Positions 12,178 to 21,135 of a stretch of DNA of 64,000 nucleotides are shown here, piece after piece. Below the pieces are notes generated by a model, which had not been told where the DNA came from, ran no database searches, and saw only the letters and a program-made list of their open reading frames with translations. Source of the DNA: Aporrectodea caliginosa (taxonomy: Eukaryota; Annelida; Clitellata; Crassiclitellata; Lumbricidae); contig JACEVL010000415.1 in assembly GCA_020284085.1 (NCBI GenBank), positions 2,331,727 to 2,395,726 of the forward strand. Direction: 5' to 3'. How positions within the stretch are numbered: the stretch's first letter is position 1; each line of letters opens with the position of its first letter. A program made the position numbers and the translations under genes.

Positions 12178-12752
12178 AACATATATATTTAAATATTATA
12201 CACACACACCATGTCAGTGGTTCTTCAGTGAACGTACTTCTTCATTTTCTTATAATACAGTCACTGACTCACTGATATATAGTCAATACATAGGCCTATT
12301 TTTACTGACAATTTTTATTCTTATTTGTCCGGTACATTTTAATGGATTGCTCTGCGAGTTTTCACTCTCTAAATTCAACCTTTGCCATTTAGGCCTAAGT
12401 ACACGTCAAAATGAAAAATGCCCGTTTCTTTTTTTGCGATAAAAAAACTGACGAGTTAAGACTGCAGAGTGGGTTAGCGAATGCATCTCGAGTCCTATCT
12501 GGCGTCAGTGGGTACAAAGCAACCCGTTATGTTGAAAGAAGTCTTAGATAACGTGTCAATCTGGCTACGCTTTTGCATTAAGGGTCTATATGCATGCGCG
12601 AAAGCGTGCAGCGTTCAAAACGTTTCCCAAAGTCTGATAAACGATAGGGCGAATGGGCAACATCGCCCGATCCATGATAATCACGTCAATTCAGATACAA
12701 AACAGATACGAAGATAGATAAAGGAGGAGTTTTGAAGATAAGTAAGACAAGT
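12178..12752. other. Unannotated stretch
   Basis: No supported gene or repeat. One 78-codon + frame (12481-12717) has no recognisable motif. Confidence 0.45.
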
Positions 12753-12935
12753 AAGATAAGTAGGTAGGTAGGTAGGTAGGTAGGTAGGTAGGTAGGTAGG
12801 TAGGTAGGTAGGTAGGTAGGTAGGTAGGTAGGTAGGTAGGTAGGTACAGGCAGGCAGGACTGGCAGGCTGGCTGGCAGGCAGGCAGGCAGACAGGCAGGT
12901 AGGTAGGTAGGTAGGCAAGCAAGCAAGCAAGATGT
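12753..12935. repeat. (GGTA)n microsatellite with GGCA/CAAG-type flanks
   Basis: About 22 GGTA units, then degenerate GGCAGGCA and AAGCAAGC repeats. Confidence 0.97.
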
Positions 12936-13159
12936 AGGCAAGGAATCAGCCAAAGCGAATGGGATTGGATTTAAAGCAGTGGCAGCAGCCATCAAAACCG
13001 CTAATGAAAAAGACTATTTATATTAATGGGGACTTAAAATAGAACATTCCCCAACAGGTATCGCTACACAAAAAGTCTGGCTTAAAAGATTGGCTATTCC
13101 TCGCAAGGTCCAGAGCGAGGGCAAAAAATTGGCAGCTGGTCAAAAAATAAAGAGAACAC

Positions 13160-13320
13160 TGCATCATTGTATTGCAGGATGTCTGTTCTGCATGTTAGTA
13201 GTTAAGATTTATGTCTTGTGTCATTTGTGTTCTTGTGAATTGTTTCAATTGCATAACTGTACACTGTAACCGGTTGCGGTTTGTCAACCGGATTGTTTCA
13301 ATAAAGAATATTATTATTAT
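13160..13320 (+). mobile_element. SINE-C (head missing)
   Basis: The body matches, in inverse orientation, the element at 47190-47450. Shared blocks include GTTAAGATTTATGTCTT, GAACACAAATGACA (inverse) and ACTGTAAACCGGTTGCGG-type sequence. It ends in CAATAAAGAATATTATTATTAT, that is an AATAAA followed by ATT repeats. Confidence 0.75.
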
Positions 13321-13559
13321 CAACCACGTGAGCCAATAACAATATATCTGGAACTATTTTCTCTCCGGTTGTGTTTTGTCGTCTCACCTTTGACCCCCTG
13401 CGCTCCGAGTGGCAAAGGTAGGTGTTGTACACTGGGCGTGGACACTAAACGAAAGTGTCTATCATCAAACAGCGGTGTCTAATTGTGGGCGTCGTAAGGA
13501 TTTAACTAAGAAACGTTTAGTTTATGGCATAACAGTTGCGCTGCAGTGTGATTGACAAC

Positions 13560-13576
13560 ACACAAACACACACGCG

Positions 13577-13610
<34 letters not shown>

Positions 13611-13670
13611 TACCCATACACATACCCATGCACATACACACATACCCACGCGCGCCCACACACACACGCG
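13560..13670. repeat. (CA)n/(CG)n microsatellite
   Basis: ACAC repeats with an internal CGCGCG block, then ACACATACCC variants. Confidence 0.95.
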
Positions 13671-13825
13671 GAGGGACTATACTCCAAAAACCCTAACCGA
13701 CTGTAGCTAACATTTTGCAGGACCCTGACATCAAGCATGCCTACCGCAAACATTACCAATTAATTGGAGCACATTTGACACACTACACACACATGCATAG
13801 TCATATGCATATACATAGTTACATA

Positions 13826-14022
13826 CAGGGCTTTTTTAGTGTGCAATTCTACACAAAAGTGCAGGTTCAAACTGAATTTGTGCAACTGTAAAAGCATTTT
13901 TGTGCAGTTAAAAATAGCCAAAAACGGTCATTGGCATCCCACTGGGGTTAATTTACCATGGCTTTTGAAACAGAGAGAGGGGTAGTGCAGTTCTAAAAAT
14001 TCCTTAAAAACAGCCCTAGCTG
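13826..14022. mobile_element. Probable hAT-type MITE, 197 bp
   Basis: It starts CAGGGCTTTTTTAG and ends in the approximate inverse, TTAAAAACAGCCCTAGCTG. It is flanked by GTTACATA (13818-13825) and GTTATATA (14023-14030), an 8-bp duplication with one mismatch. There is no coding capacity. Confidence 0.55.
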
Positions 14023-14030
14023 GTTATATA

Positions 14031-14727
14031 TACATACGTGCATACATACATACATGTACACATACACACATACGAACACATACATCCAATACTAATGGAC
14101 CCAATGTAGGTGGCTGTGTGGAATAGGCCTCTATAATATTTCCTTACGACCAAAGTAAATATGCTTAATATTAGAGGCGAACATGGTAGATCACGTGGCC
14201 CACACGATTTATCAGACGACCCTATGTTTCGAAGGACAGACACATCTTCGGTTGGTAGGCCACATCTGATTGGTTGATACAGCGGAGGAATCAGATTGCT
14301 CTGTTTACATCTGCTGAGCGGACAAAGGCTAATTGCCTCCGCGCGCAGAGCAAATAGTCCTCCAACACACGATACACACAGACTACACGTTTGACCCTCT
14401 ACAACGTTTATAGTATATATACAGTTCCACCTTGACCGGTTGCGCCTCTGCTCTTCCGTTGCTCAATATAATATATAATTTCTATTATGTAAACAGATAT
14501 CGCGTTACTATGCAAACACAGAACGATCTCTTCGCCAAGCGTATATATACGTCAAACGTAAATTCCGATATATAGACGCTTTCGCTGCCATTCTTCCTCT
14601 TCCCATGTTTCTCCAGTTACTTCCTTCTTCCGAGATATATATACTCCGCTCTCCCTATCGTCATCCTCCTCCTTTCTAGAATTTCCCGTTCTTCCGTCTG
14701 TTTACGCCCCGTTCAAAGATCTTTGCG
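14031..14727. other. Unannotated stretch
   Basis: Contains degenerate TACATACA repeats at the left. No gene or classified element could be supported. Confidence 0.45.
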
Positions 14728-15002
14728 ATGATTTCCATCTTGCCCTCCACCTCTTCCTCATCCTCCATCCCTCTCTCCTTCTCCTATTCTTTCTTATTTT
14801 GCTCCTTCTCCTCCTATTTCTCCGTTTTCTCCTACTTATCTTTTCCTTCCTCCATCCTTTCCTCCTTCTCTTCCCTTCTTCCCCTCCTCCTATTCCTCTT
14901 TCTCTTGCTTCTTCTCCCGTCCAATATATATTTCTTCATCATTGTCCTTCTCCTTCTATTTTCTTTCTTCTTCTTCTTTTTCGTCTTCCTCTTCTATGTG
15001 CT
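14728..15002 (+). repeat. Pyrimidine-rich tract (CTT/TCC)
   Basis: About 275 bp of predominantly C and T on the + strand. The associated Ser/Leu/Phe frame is compositional. Confidence 0.85.
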
Positions 15003-15217
15003 TTGACTGAGACCATGTTCGATCTTCATATTTTGGTTTTGACAGAGACCATATCAGTCTGTTGACACTTGACAGTCGACAGATCTCTTGATCTTCATTT
15101 GGCACAAAATCGAACCAATGTCCATGGCTGCTCTAAATCTCTTAATGCGACTTCAATGACAAGAAACATATGGAATTTATCGATGCATATATTTTGTATA
15201 CCATACTATATTATATA

Positions 15218-15221
<4 letters not shown>

Positions 15222-15312
<91 letters not shown>

Positions 15313-15325
15313 CCTCCTCCCTCCT

Positions 15326-15394
<69 letters not shown>

Positions 15395-15473
15395 CTTCTC
15401 TCTCTCTCTCTCTTTCTCTCTTCTTTCTCTCTCTCTCTCTTCTTCTCTCTCTCTCTTCTTCTCTCTCTCTCTC

Positions 15474-15524
<51 letters not shown>

Positions 15525-15556
15525 TCTTCTTCTCTCTCTCTCTCTCTCTCTTCTTC

Positions 15557-15587
<31 letters not shown>

Positions 15588-15621
15588 TCTCTCTCTTCTT
15601 CTCTCTCTCTCTCTCTCTTTC

Positions 15622-15674
<53 letters not shown>

Positions 15675-15692
15675 TCTCTCTCTCTATTATAT
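15222..15692 (+). repeat. Long (CT)n microsatellite
   Basis: About 470 bp of CT repeats with CCCTCC and TTCTTC interruptions, followed by a TA-rich block to about 15730. It is strongly strand-asymmetric (no purine runs on +). The frames over it on both strands (Leu-Ser on +, Glu-Arg on -) are artefacts. Confidence 0.98.
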
Positions 15693-15889
15693 ATATATAT
15701 AATATATATATTATATATATATATATATCACTGAACAATAAAGCATTGATGTACTTGAGTGAGTGTGCGTGCGTGCATGTGTGTATTTGTGTGTGCTCTG
15801 ATTCATTCCCAAGAACTCTTAGGCTATATGGCGTCTTCATGTATCGATTAATTATCTAGTTCCCCACTTAACCCGTCCACATCCTAAGG

Positions 15890-16092
15890 CTGCTCGATAG
15901 TGTTGTTGTTAGCATGCTATAGACTGTCAATCGAGAGGTCGGGGTTCAAATCCCCGCCAGGACAGAAATTTGGCTGGAGATTTCTGCTCCATCTGCGTCC
16001 CCTATATATAGCCAATTCAGCTGTAATGAGTACACTGACCGTACACTGTCGATGGGAAGCAAGGACTGCTCTCTCTTCTTCTTCTAATCTTC
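15890..16092 (+). mobile_element. SINE-B, second copy
   Basis: B box GGGGTTCAAATCC near 15942, then AGCCAATTCAGCTGTAATGAG, CCGTACACTGTCGATGGG and a CTTCTTCTT tail, collinear with 11056-11338 but lacking about 80 bp of the body. The A-box region is mutated (GTTGTTGTTAGC). Confidence 0.8.
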
Positions 16093-16219
16093 TTCCTCTC
16101 CACATTCTAATCCATTCTTTCTTCGCTCGTTCCTTTCCGTCATTCTTCTGACTCGCATTCTTTCCTCGCTCTTGTCCCCCCGACTCCGGCCTTTCCTTCT
16201 TCTACATTTGTTCTTCAAT

Positions 16220-16446
16220 AGCCGATTTGTTAGAGACTTAGAGTGTTCGACCTGTAACGCGGAGAGTATACGGGTTCGAGCCTCCCTCAGGCGGTCACTG
16301 TGTTATGGACCTTGAGCAAGTCCTTCATGCACAATTATTGCTCAGCGCCATCGATGTTCTGTCGTATGGTCGTTTGTGCACTTCTGAACCCCTTTGAAAG
16401 GAGGGCAATATCGAATGCAATTGCATTGTATTATATTATTGTATTT
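16220..16446 (+). mobile_element. SINE-D, tRNA-derived
   Basis: The head ends in B box GGGTTCGAGCC (about 16272). The body shares CTTGAGCAAGTCCTTC and CTTCTGAAC...GGGCAATATC with SINE-A at 46252-46466, and it ends in a TTGTATTATATTATTGTATT tail. It looks like a relative of SINE-A with a different tRNA head. Confidence 0.7.
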
Positions 16447-16606
16447 TTCTTCTTCTATATGACGATTTTCATCTGAAGAGTAAGCCCTAAACCCACCGCT
16501 CGACAATGTGCCAGCATGACGTCGATATTGCATGACAAACCCAGGATTCGAACCTAGATCAAAGAGGTGAAAGGTCGATGTGTTGGCCACTCAGCCATCT
16601 CAACCA
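16440..16606 (-). mobile_element. SINE-E, tRNA-derived, - strand
   Basis: On the - strand the head has a perfect A box TGGCTGAGTGG (16587-16597) and a perfect B box GGTTCGAATCC (16544-16554). Acceptor-stem pairing is absent, so this is a SINE head and not a tRNA gene. Its tail overlaps the TTGTATT tail of SINE-D, giving a tail-to-tail pair. Confidence 0.7.
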
Positions 16607-16748
16607 TTTCTCTCCCGCTCTTAATTCTCGACCTAAACGACACCCACCTTAACAACTACTCTGGCCACTCTCACCCCCTGCTGGCAACCGGACTCGGACC
16701 TCCTTCAGACTGCCCTTTGGACAACCCCTCTGACTTGACGCAGCGCTA

Positions 16749-16832
16749 GTGAATAAGCTGGTGCCCTACGCTTGGTTTTCGAGTGGCGCTTTAGAAGTTT
16801 GGAGTTAACGGTTACGATTACGACTTTTCGTC
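16749..16832 (+). repeat. SINE-F 3' region, copy 1
   Basis: GTGAATAAGCTGGTGCCCT, then GAGTGGCGCTTTAGA and a TTACGATTACGA tail. It matches 39262-39345 closely and in the same orientation. The 5' parts of the two copies do not obviously align, as expected for SINEs sharing only a 3' module. Confidence 0.65.
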
Positions 16833-18224
16833 TCTTGCTGCAGATATATGCCCATGAACATTTGATTGGACCCATATGGGCGCTATGTGGGCCACCCATA
16901 TGAGAATATGGGTCCTATACATGGGCTCCATATCGACACGCGAGCCCACATTCGGGCTTTGTCCATATACTTCTTTGGTTCTTTTTATAGATCAGCCTCT
17001 TCGAAATGGAACCACAACAAATTATACAGAAATAAGCTTTTCCTCATAACAAGCCACACCCATCATATATATATATATATTATATATATATATGCATGGA
17101 ATATGTATATATATATATGCATGTATAATATATAAAATGTTCTATATATACATAATTATTTTAGGCCTAAAATATACTATAGCTAGGTCGACTGTCAGTT
17201 GCATGGTTATAGGAGACAGTGATTTATCCAGAAATGACTTGAACATCATGACAATGATGTTGTCAGATGATGGATCCACAGTTTAACGGCAGCTTATGAC
17301 AACAGAGGCCGTTGCCGCCGACAAAGATTATTTCTGGCATAATACAGCTGAATATATATTGTCAGATTTTTATGTGCGCCATACGTGATTGAGTTTTTGT
17401 TTGTTTGTTTGTTTTTCATATTCTTCTTGTGCTATAACAATAGCTGGTAAATTAAAGATGTGTATATATATACAGAGAGAGGGAGACAGACATACATACA
17501 GACAGACAGACAGACAGAAACAGAGAGACAGAGACAGACAGAAACAGAGATAGAGAGAGACAGAGAACACTAATTGCACACTGAATCTCTGAGTGGTGCT
17601 ATACAAATGTTCAATTACAATTACAATAGATATGCAGATATACATGCATATATATAGTATACTTGTATGTGTATAGGTGCAGCATATAGACCTATTTGTG
17701 CAACTATACTGTGCATATAATATATTACGCATATGTAGGCTGGCCTAAATGTATAGGCGTGCTAGTAGGCCTATATAGAGCCAAAGAATATAAAAAAGTA
17801 ATTCACCTGCCACAGTTTCAAGAGTAAACTTTCGTCTTTCGTTCGCTTCCATGTCCAACACACACACACGCCCACTACATTCTCGAACGACCGAAACTCC
17901 TCTGAGGTCGTTTTCATCCGTCCGTCCATCTTGCCATGCATCCATCCAGCCAGCCCTCCTCAGCCAGCCTGCAGAGAGGCCGCCGAGGCAGGCCGCTGTA
18001 ATAGCGGGCACAACATCCGCATGCATGGCCCATTTTTCAGCCGTCGACAAAAACAAAGCCTCTGCGGCGTATGCGCCATCGCGGCCTCCTCTGCCATCTA
18101 TGGTCCGTGTATATACGTAGACCTTGCGTATACACGCTGGCCTATTATCTTCTCGAGCCTGTTGTTGCGTATGCATGCATGTAAAGTGCATGGAGGCTGC
18201 GTTTCTTGCCATTTATACGAGTCT
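16833..18224. other. Stretch with simple repeats and no supported gene
   Basis: Contains TA-rich tracts (about 17060-17160), GT/GACA repeats (about 17460-17560) and a GC-richer segment (17800-18210). In that segment the - strand reads MEANERRKFTLETVA and then GTGAAT, a possible splice donor (about 17803-17850). No partner exon was found, so no gene is called. Confidence 0.4.
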
Positions 18225-18312
18225 GCCCGTTGATATTTCGCGCTCTCGTGCAAGACTTGTCTTGTTAAAGCGCGCTATAAATGTTCATTTGTATTGTATT
18301 GTATATTCGAAT
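18225..18312 (+). mobile_element. SINE 3' tail fragment
   Basis: AAGCGCGCTATAAATG followed by TTTGTATTGTATTGTAT, the typical tail of the SINE-A group. The head is absent or unrecognisable. Confidence 0.55.
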
Positions 18313-18359
18313 AAATTCTTCAATTAGGAAATGGTGCTTGGGACTGTATTATTATGATG

Positions 18360-18363
<4 letters not shown>

Positions 18364-18424
<61 letters not shown>

Positions 18425-18482
18425 CACACTATAAAAAGCATATATATATATATATATATATAATTATTTATATATATATAAT
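18364..18482. repeat. (TA)n microsatellites
   Basis: Two TA runs (18367-18422 and 18440-18482) separated by GCACACTATAAAAAGC. Confidence 0.97.
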
Positions 18483-18533
18483 AGTGTGGCTTATTGGCAA
18501 CCATAAGTCTACAATCATAATTAGGACTACTTC

Positions 18534-18888
18534 AAAGCGCCTTCCGTTTTCTCGGCATACAAAGCGCTTCAGTTTTCTCGGTCTCGGCATCCAAAGCGCC
18601 TTCAGTTTTCGACCTCGGCATTCAAAGCGCCTTCAGTTTTCTCGACCTCGGCATACAAAATTTTAGCGCCTTTAGATTTCTCGACCTCGGCATTCAAAGC
18701 GCCTTCAGTTGCGTCGGCCTACAAAATTTTAGCGCCTTCATATTTCTCGACCTCGGCATTCAAAGCGCCGTCGGTTTTCTCGGCCTCGGCATTCAAAGCG
18801 CTTTCAGTTTTCTCGACCTCGGCATTCAAAATTTTAGCGCCTTCAGTTTTCTCGGCCCCATACAAAGCGCCTTCGGTTTTCTCGGCAT
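18534..18888 (-). repeat. 33-bp minisatellite encoding 11-residue repeats, array 1
   Basis: About ten tandem units, mostly 33 or 39 bp. On the - strand they read as an 11-residue repeat with consensus A-E-K-T-E-G-A-L-N-A-E and a 13-residue variant (AEKTEGAKILYAE). Two units at the left (31 and 32 bp) break the frame, so this array is not intact. The repeat is Ala/Glu/Lys/Gly-rich and lacks hydrophobic core residues. It is the same family as arrays 2 and 3 and lies next to THAP coding fragments on the same strand. Confidence 0.85.
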
Positions 18889-18979
18889 TAGTGTTTTCGT
18901 TAACGAAAACTAAAATCGATAACCTTCCTTAACGAAAACAACTGAAACTAAAACTCAAGGCAAAACTAAAACAACACTA
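18889..18979. mobile_element. 91-bp TAGTG-type MITE, copy 1
   Basis: It begins TAGTGTTTTCGTTAACG and ends ACTAAAACAACACTA. It is flanked by CTCGGCAT (18881-18888) and CTGGGCAT (18980-18987), an 8-bp duplication with one mismatch. The termini match the 534-bp element at 19507-20040, so it is a deletion derivative of that family. Confidence 0.65.
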
Positions 18980-19096
18980 CTGGGCATACAGCAGTAAATG
19001 GCAAGGAATGGCGACCAAATGAAGGCGCCATGCAGGTCGCCATTCCTTGCGATTTACTGCTGTAACTAGTGTTGTTTTAGTTTTGCCTTGAGTTTT
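18950..19096. repeat. Long inverted repeat (foldback)
   Basis: Arms 18950-19016 and 19035-19096 are imperfect inverse complements around an 18-bp loop. The outer parts of the arms come from TAGTG-type transposon ends. The inner parts are a THAP coding segment present in both orientations (TAVNGKEWR on +, TAVNRKEWRP on -). Confidence 0.85.
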
Positions 19097-19338
19097 CTCG
19101 GCCTCGGCATTCAAAGCGCCTTCAGTTTTCTCGGCCTCGGCATACAAAATTTTAGCGCCTTCAGATTTCTCGACCTCGGCATTCAAAGCGCCGTCGGTTT
19201 TCTCGGTCTCGGCATTCAAAGCGCCTTCAGTTGCCTCGGCATTCAAAGCGCCTTCAGTTTTCTCGGACTCGGCATACAAAATTTTAGCGCCTTCAGTTTT
19301 CTCGGCCCCATACAAAGCGCCTTCGGTTTTCTCGGCAT
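19085..19338 (-). repeat. 33-bp minisatellite, array 2
   Basis: Eight units of 27, 33 or 39 bp, all multiples of three. The - strand stays open from about 19315 through the array into the THAP-like segment near 19060 (stop at 18977). It reads as repeated AEKTEGALNAE and AEKTEGAKILYAE blocks. Unit order at its right end repeats that of array 1, so it arose by the roughly 450-bp tandem duplication described under findings. Confidence 0.85.
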
Positions 19339-19429
19339 TAGTGTTTTCGTTAACGAAAACTAAAATCGATAACCTTCCTTAACGAAAACAACTGAAACTA
19401 AAACTCAAGGCAAAACTAAAACAACACTA
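19339..19429. mobile_element. 91-bp TAGTG-type MITE, copy 2
   Basis: Identical in layout and flanks to 18889-18979. It was duplicated with the surrounding segment rather than independently inserted. Confidence 0.65.
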
Positions 19430-19506
19430 CTGGGCATACAGCAGTAAATGGCGACCAAATGAAGGCGCCATGCAGGTCGCCATTCCTTGCGATTTACTGC
19501 TGTAAC
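19430..19506 (-). pseudogene. THAP-domain fragment, second part
   Basis: On the - strand, starting inside GTTACAGC (reverse of 19499-19506), the sequence reads VTAVNRKEWRPAW. This is the expected continuation of the THAP fragment that stops at 23323, in the same frame, if the two intervening transposons and extra target duplications are ignored. The THAP signature W-x-x-A-x-x-R-x-x-W-x-P is visible. Beyond this the sequence turns into the foldback, so the C-terminal Cys-x-x-His pair of the zinc site is missing. Confidence 0.6.
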
Positions 19507-20040
19507 TAGTGTTGTTTTAGTTTTGCCTTGAGTTTTAGTTTTAGTTATTATTAGTTTCACATGCTAGGTGTTTCAGTTATTATTAGTTTTAGTTTCTTTC
19601 GCCAAGTTTTAGTTTTTGTTATTATTAGTTTCACATGCTAGGGGTTTTAGTTATTTCGCCGAGTCTGACAATATTTTTCCCGCATACAGCTTTTGCACCA
19701 AAAAGGATTCACTGGCTACAATGTGTTTCTAATCGATACTTAAAATAGTCCCATACTCTACTAGTTTTAGGTCTACCACCTAAATTTAGTTCGGACATCT
19801 GATAAAATTCCAAAGATCGGAACATTACCGAACGAATTGCTGATTATAAAACGCGTATGTCCAAAAACATTGAATATCCTATGAAGCTAGGTTTTCGTTA
19901 TGTGTTTTCGTTATTATTAGTTTGGTTTAGTTTTAGTTTTTATTTCGTTATCGTTTTTCTCTAGTTTTCGTTTTAGTTAACTAAAACCTTTTGTTTTCGT
20001 TAACGAAGGTTTTTAGTTTTCGTTAACGAAAACAACACTA
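19507..20040. mobile_element. hAT-like element with TAGTG termini, 534 bp
   Basis: Starts TAGTGTTGTTTTAG and ends AAAACAACACTA; the terminal 12 bp are perfect inverted repeats. It is flanked by GCTGTAAC on both sides (19499-19506 and 20041-20048). The interior is rich in TTTTAGTT/TTATTAG repeats with no coding capacity. It sits inside the THAP coding sequence and shares its right target duplication with the next element. Confidence 0.75.
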
Positions 20041-20758
20041 GCTGTAACCAGGGGTGCAACCACGGTCCAGAAGTTGGGGGGACCTACTAGAATGTCTGAG
20101 TGGGGGAAATTGCGAGCGCCGAATCGCGCGAAGCTGCGATTGCCGAAGGCAAGAAGCCCCTAACGACTAGGGGGTATGGGGAGCGTCGTAAGCTCCCCCA
20201 TCGGGGTCTGGGGCGGAGCCTCAGAAGCCGACGCAAGTTTGAGCATATGATGCCAAATGGAGTACATTTTGGGCATACAAAATTTTACCTCAAATTTTTC
20301 ACCGATGACTTAGATATAAAAGTACCTAAACCATCTAGATCTGTGAAAACTGTGACTTTATTATATGATTAAATTGGACGTGACAAGGGTTTAAGAGAAT
20401 TGAACGGAAAAGAGTAGAATAAGCTCTAGAACCGTGTTTGTCAAAACTAGGAAAATCGGCAGGGAGGAAGCCTGAACGGGTCAATTTTCTCAGAATACCG
20501 TTAAGGCGTTTATGTTCCCCTACAGTGGCAAGCAGTGATATTTTAGTTCTTTGATTAATTTTACTTCTAGTTCTTATTCACTTCTGCTGAAGCGATTTTA
20601 CTTCTCCTTCTACTTCTAGTTCTCAATTAATTTTACTTCTAGTTCTTATTCACTTCTGTTGAAGCAATTTTACTTCTCCTTCTACTTCTACTTCTCAAAT
20701 AATTTTACTTCTACTTTTTGTTCTCAACTAATTTTACTTCTAGTTCAGGTTAACACAT

Positions 20759-20764
20759 AATAAC

Positions 20765-20822
<58 letters not shown>

Positions 20823-20825
20823 TTT
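20759..20825. repeat. (AAT)n microsatellite
   Basis: About 20 AAT units, within the 1791-bp hAT element. Confidence 0.97.
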
Positions 20826-20924
20826 ATTCTTTAATCAATCAATTTTACTTATTCGTGCACTTATCAAGATTAGAGATATGAACAAAACCTTTAAACCATT
20901 TCCCTCATGCACAGAGAATACTAA

Positions 20925-21135
20925 AGAGGAGGAGAAAGAAGAACAGTCCCTTAAACTAACCCTGAAGCAGCCATATGTATAAAATGTTAGCGACTTCATT
21001 TTCTTAACCTCCGCAAATGAGGGCTGGGAGTGAGTCCTCTCCCTCGGCGTCTCATCTTTCAACCAACAGTGTACGGTCAGTGTACTCATTAAAGCTGAGT
21101 TGGCCAGGAGTGCAGAACTGTGGCGAAAGTAGGTT
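20925..21135 (-). mobile_element. SINE-B fragment, - strand
   Basis: Matches the body and tail of 11056-11338 in reverse (GTTAGCGACTTCATTTTCTTA, CAGTGTACGGTCAGTGT, GCTGAGTTGGCCAGG). The tRNA head is missing. Confidence 0.75.

Noticed and set aside
15170..15859. 229- and 209-codon frames over the (CT)n repeat
   Set aside because: Leu-Ser and Glu-Arg repeats encoded by CT/GA repeats, open on both strands simultaneously.
17745..18212. 155-codon - strand frame
   Set aside because: Composition and residues show no domain and the opposite strand is also open. Only the short segment near its end is kept as a weak exon candidate.
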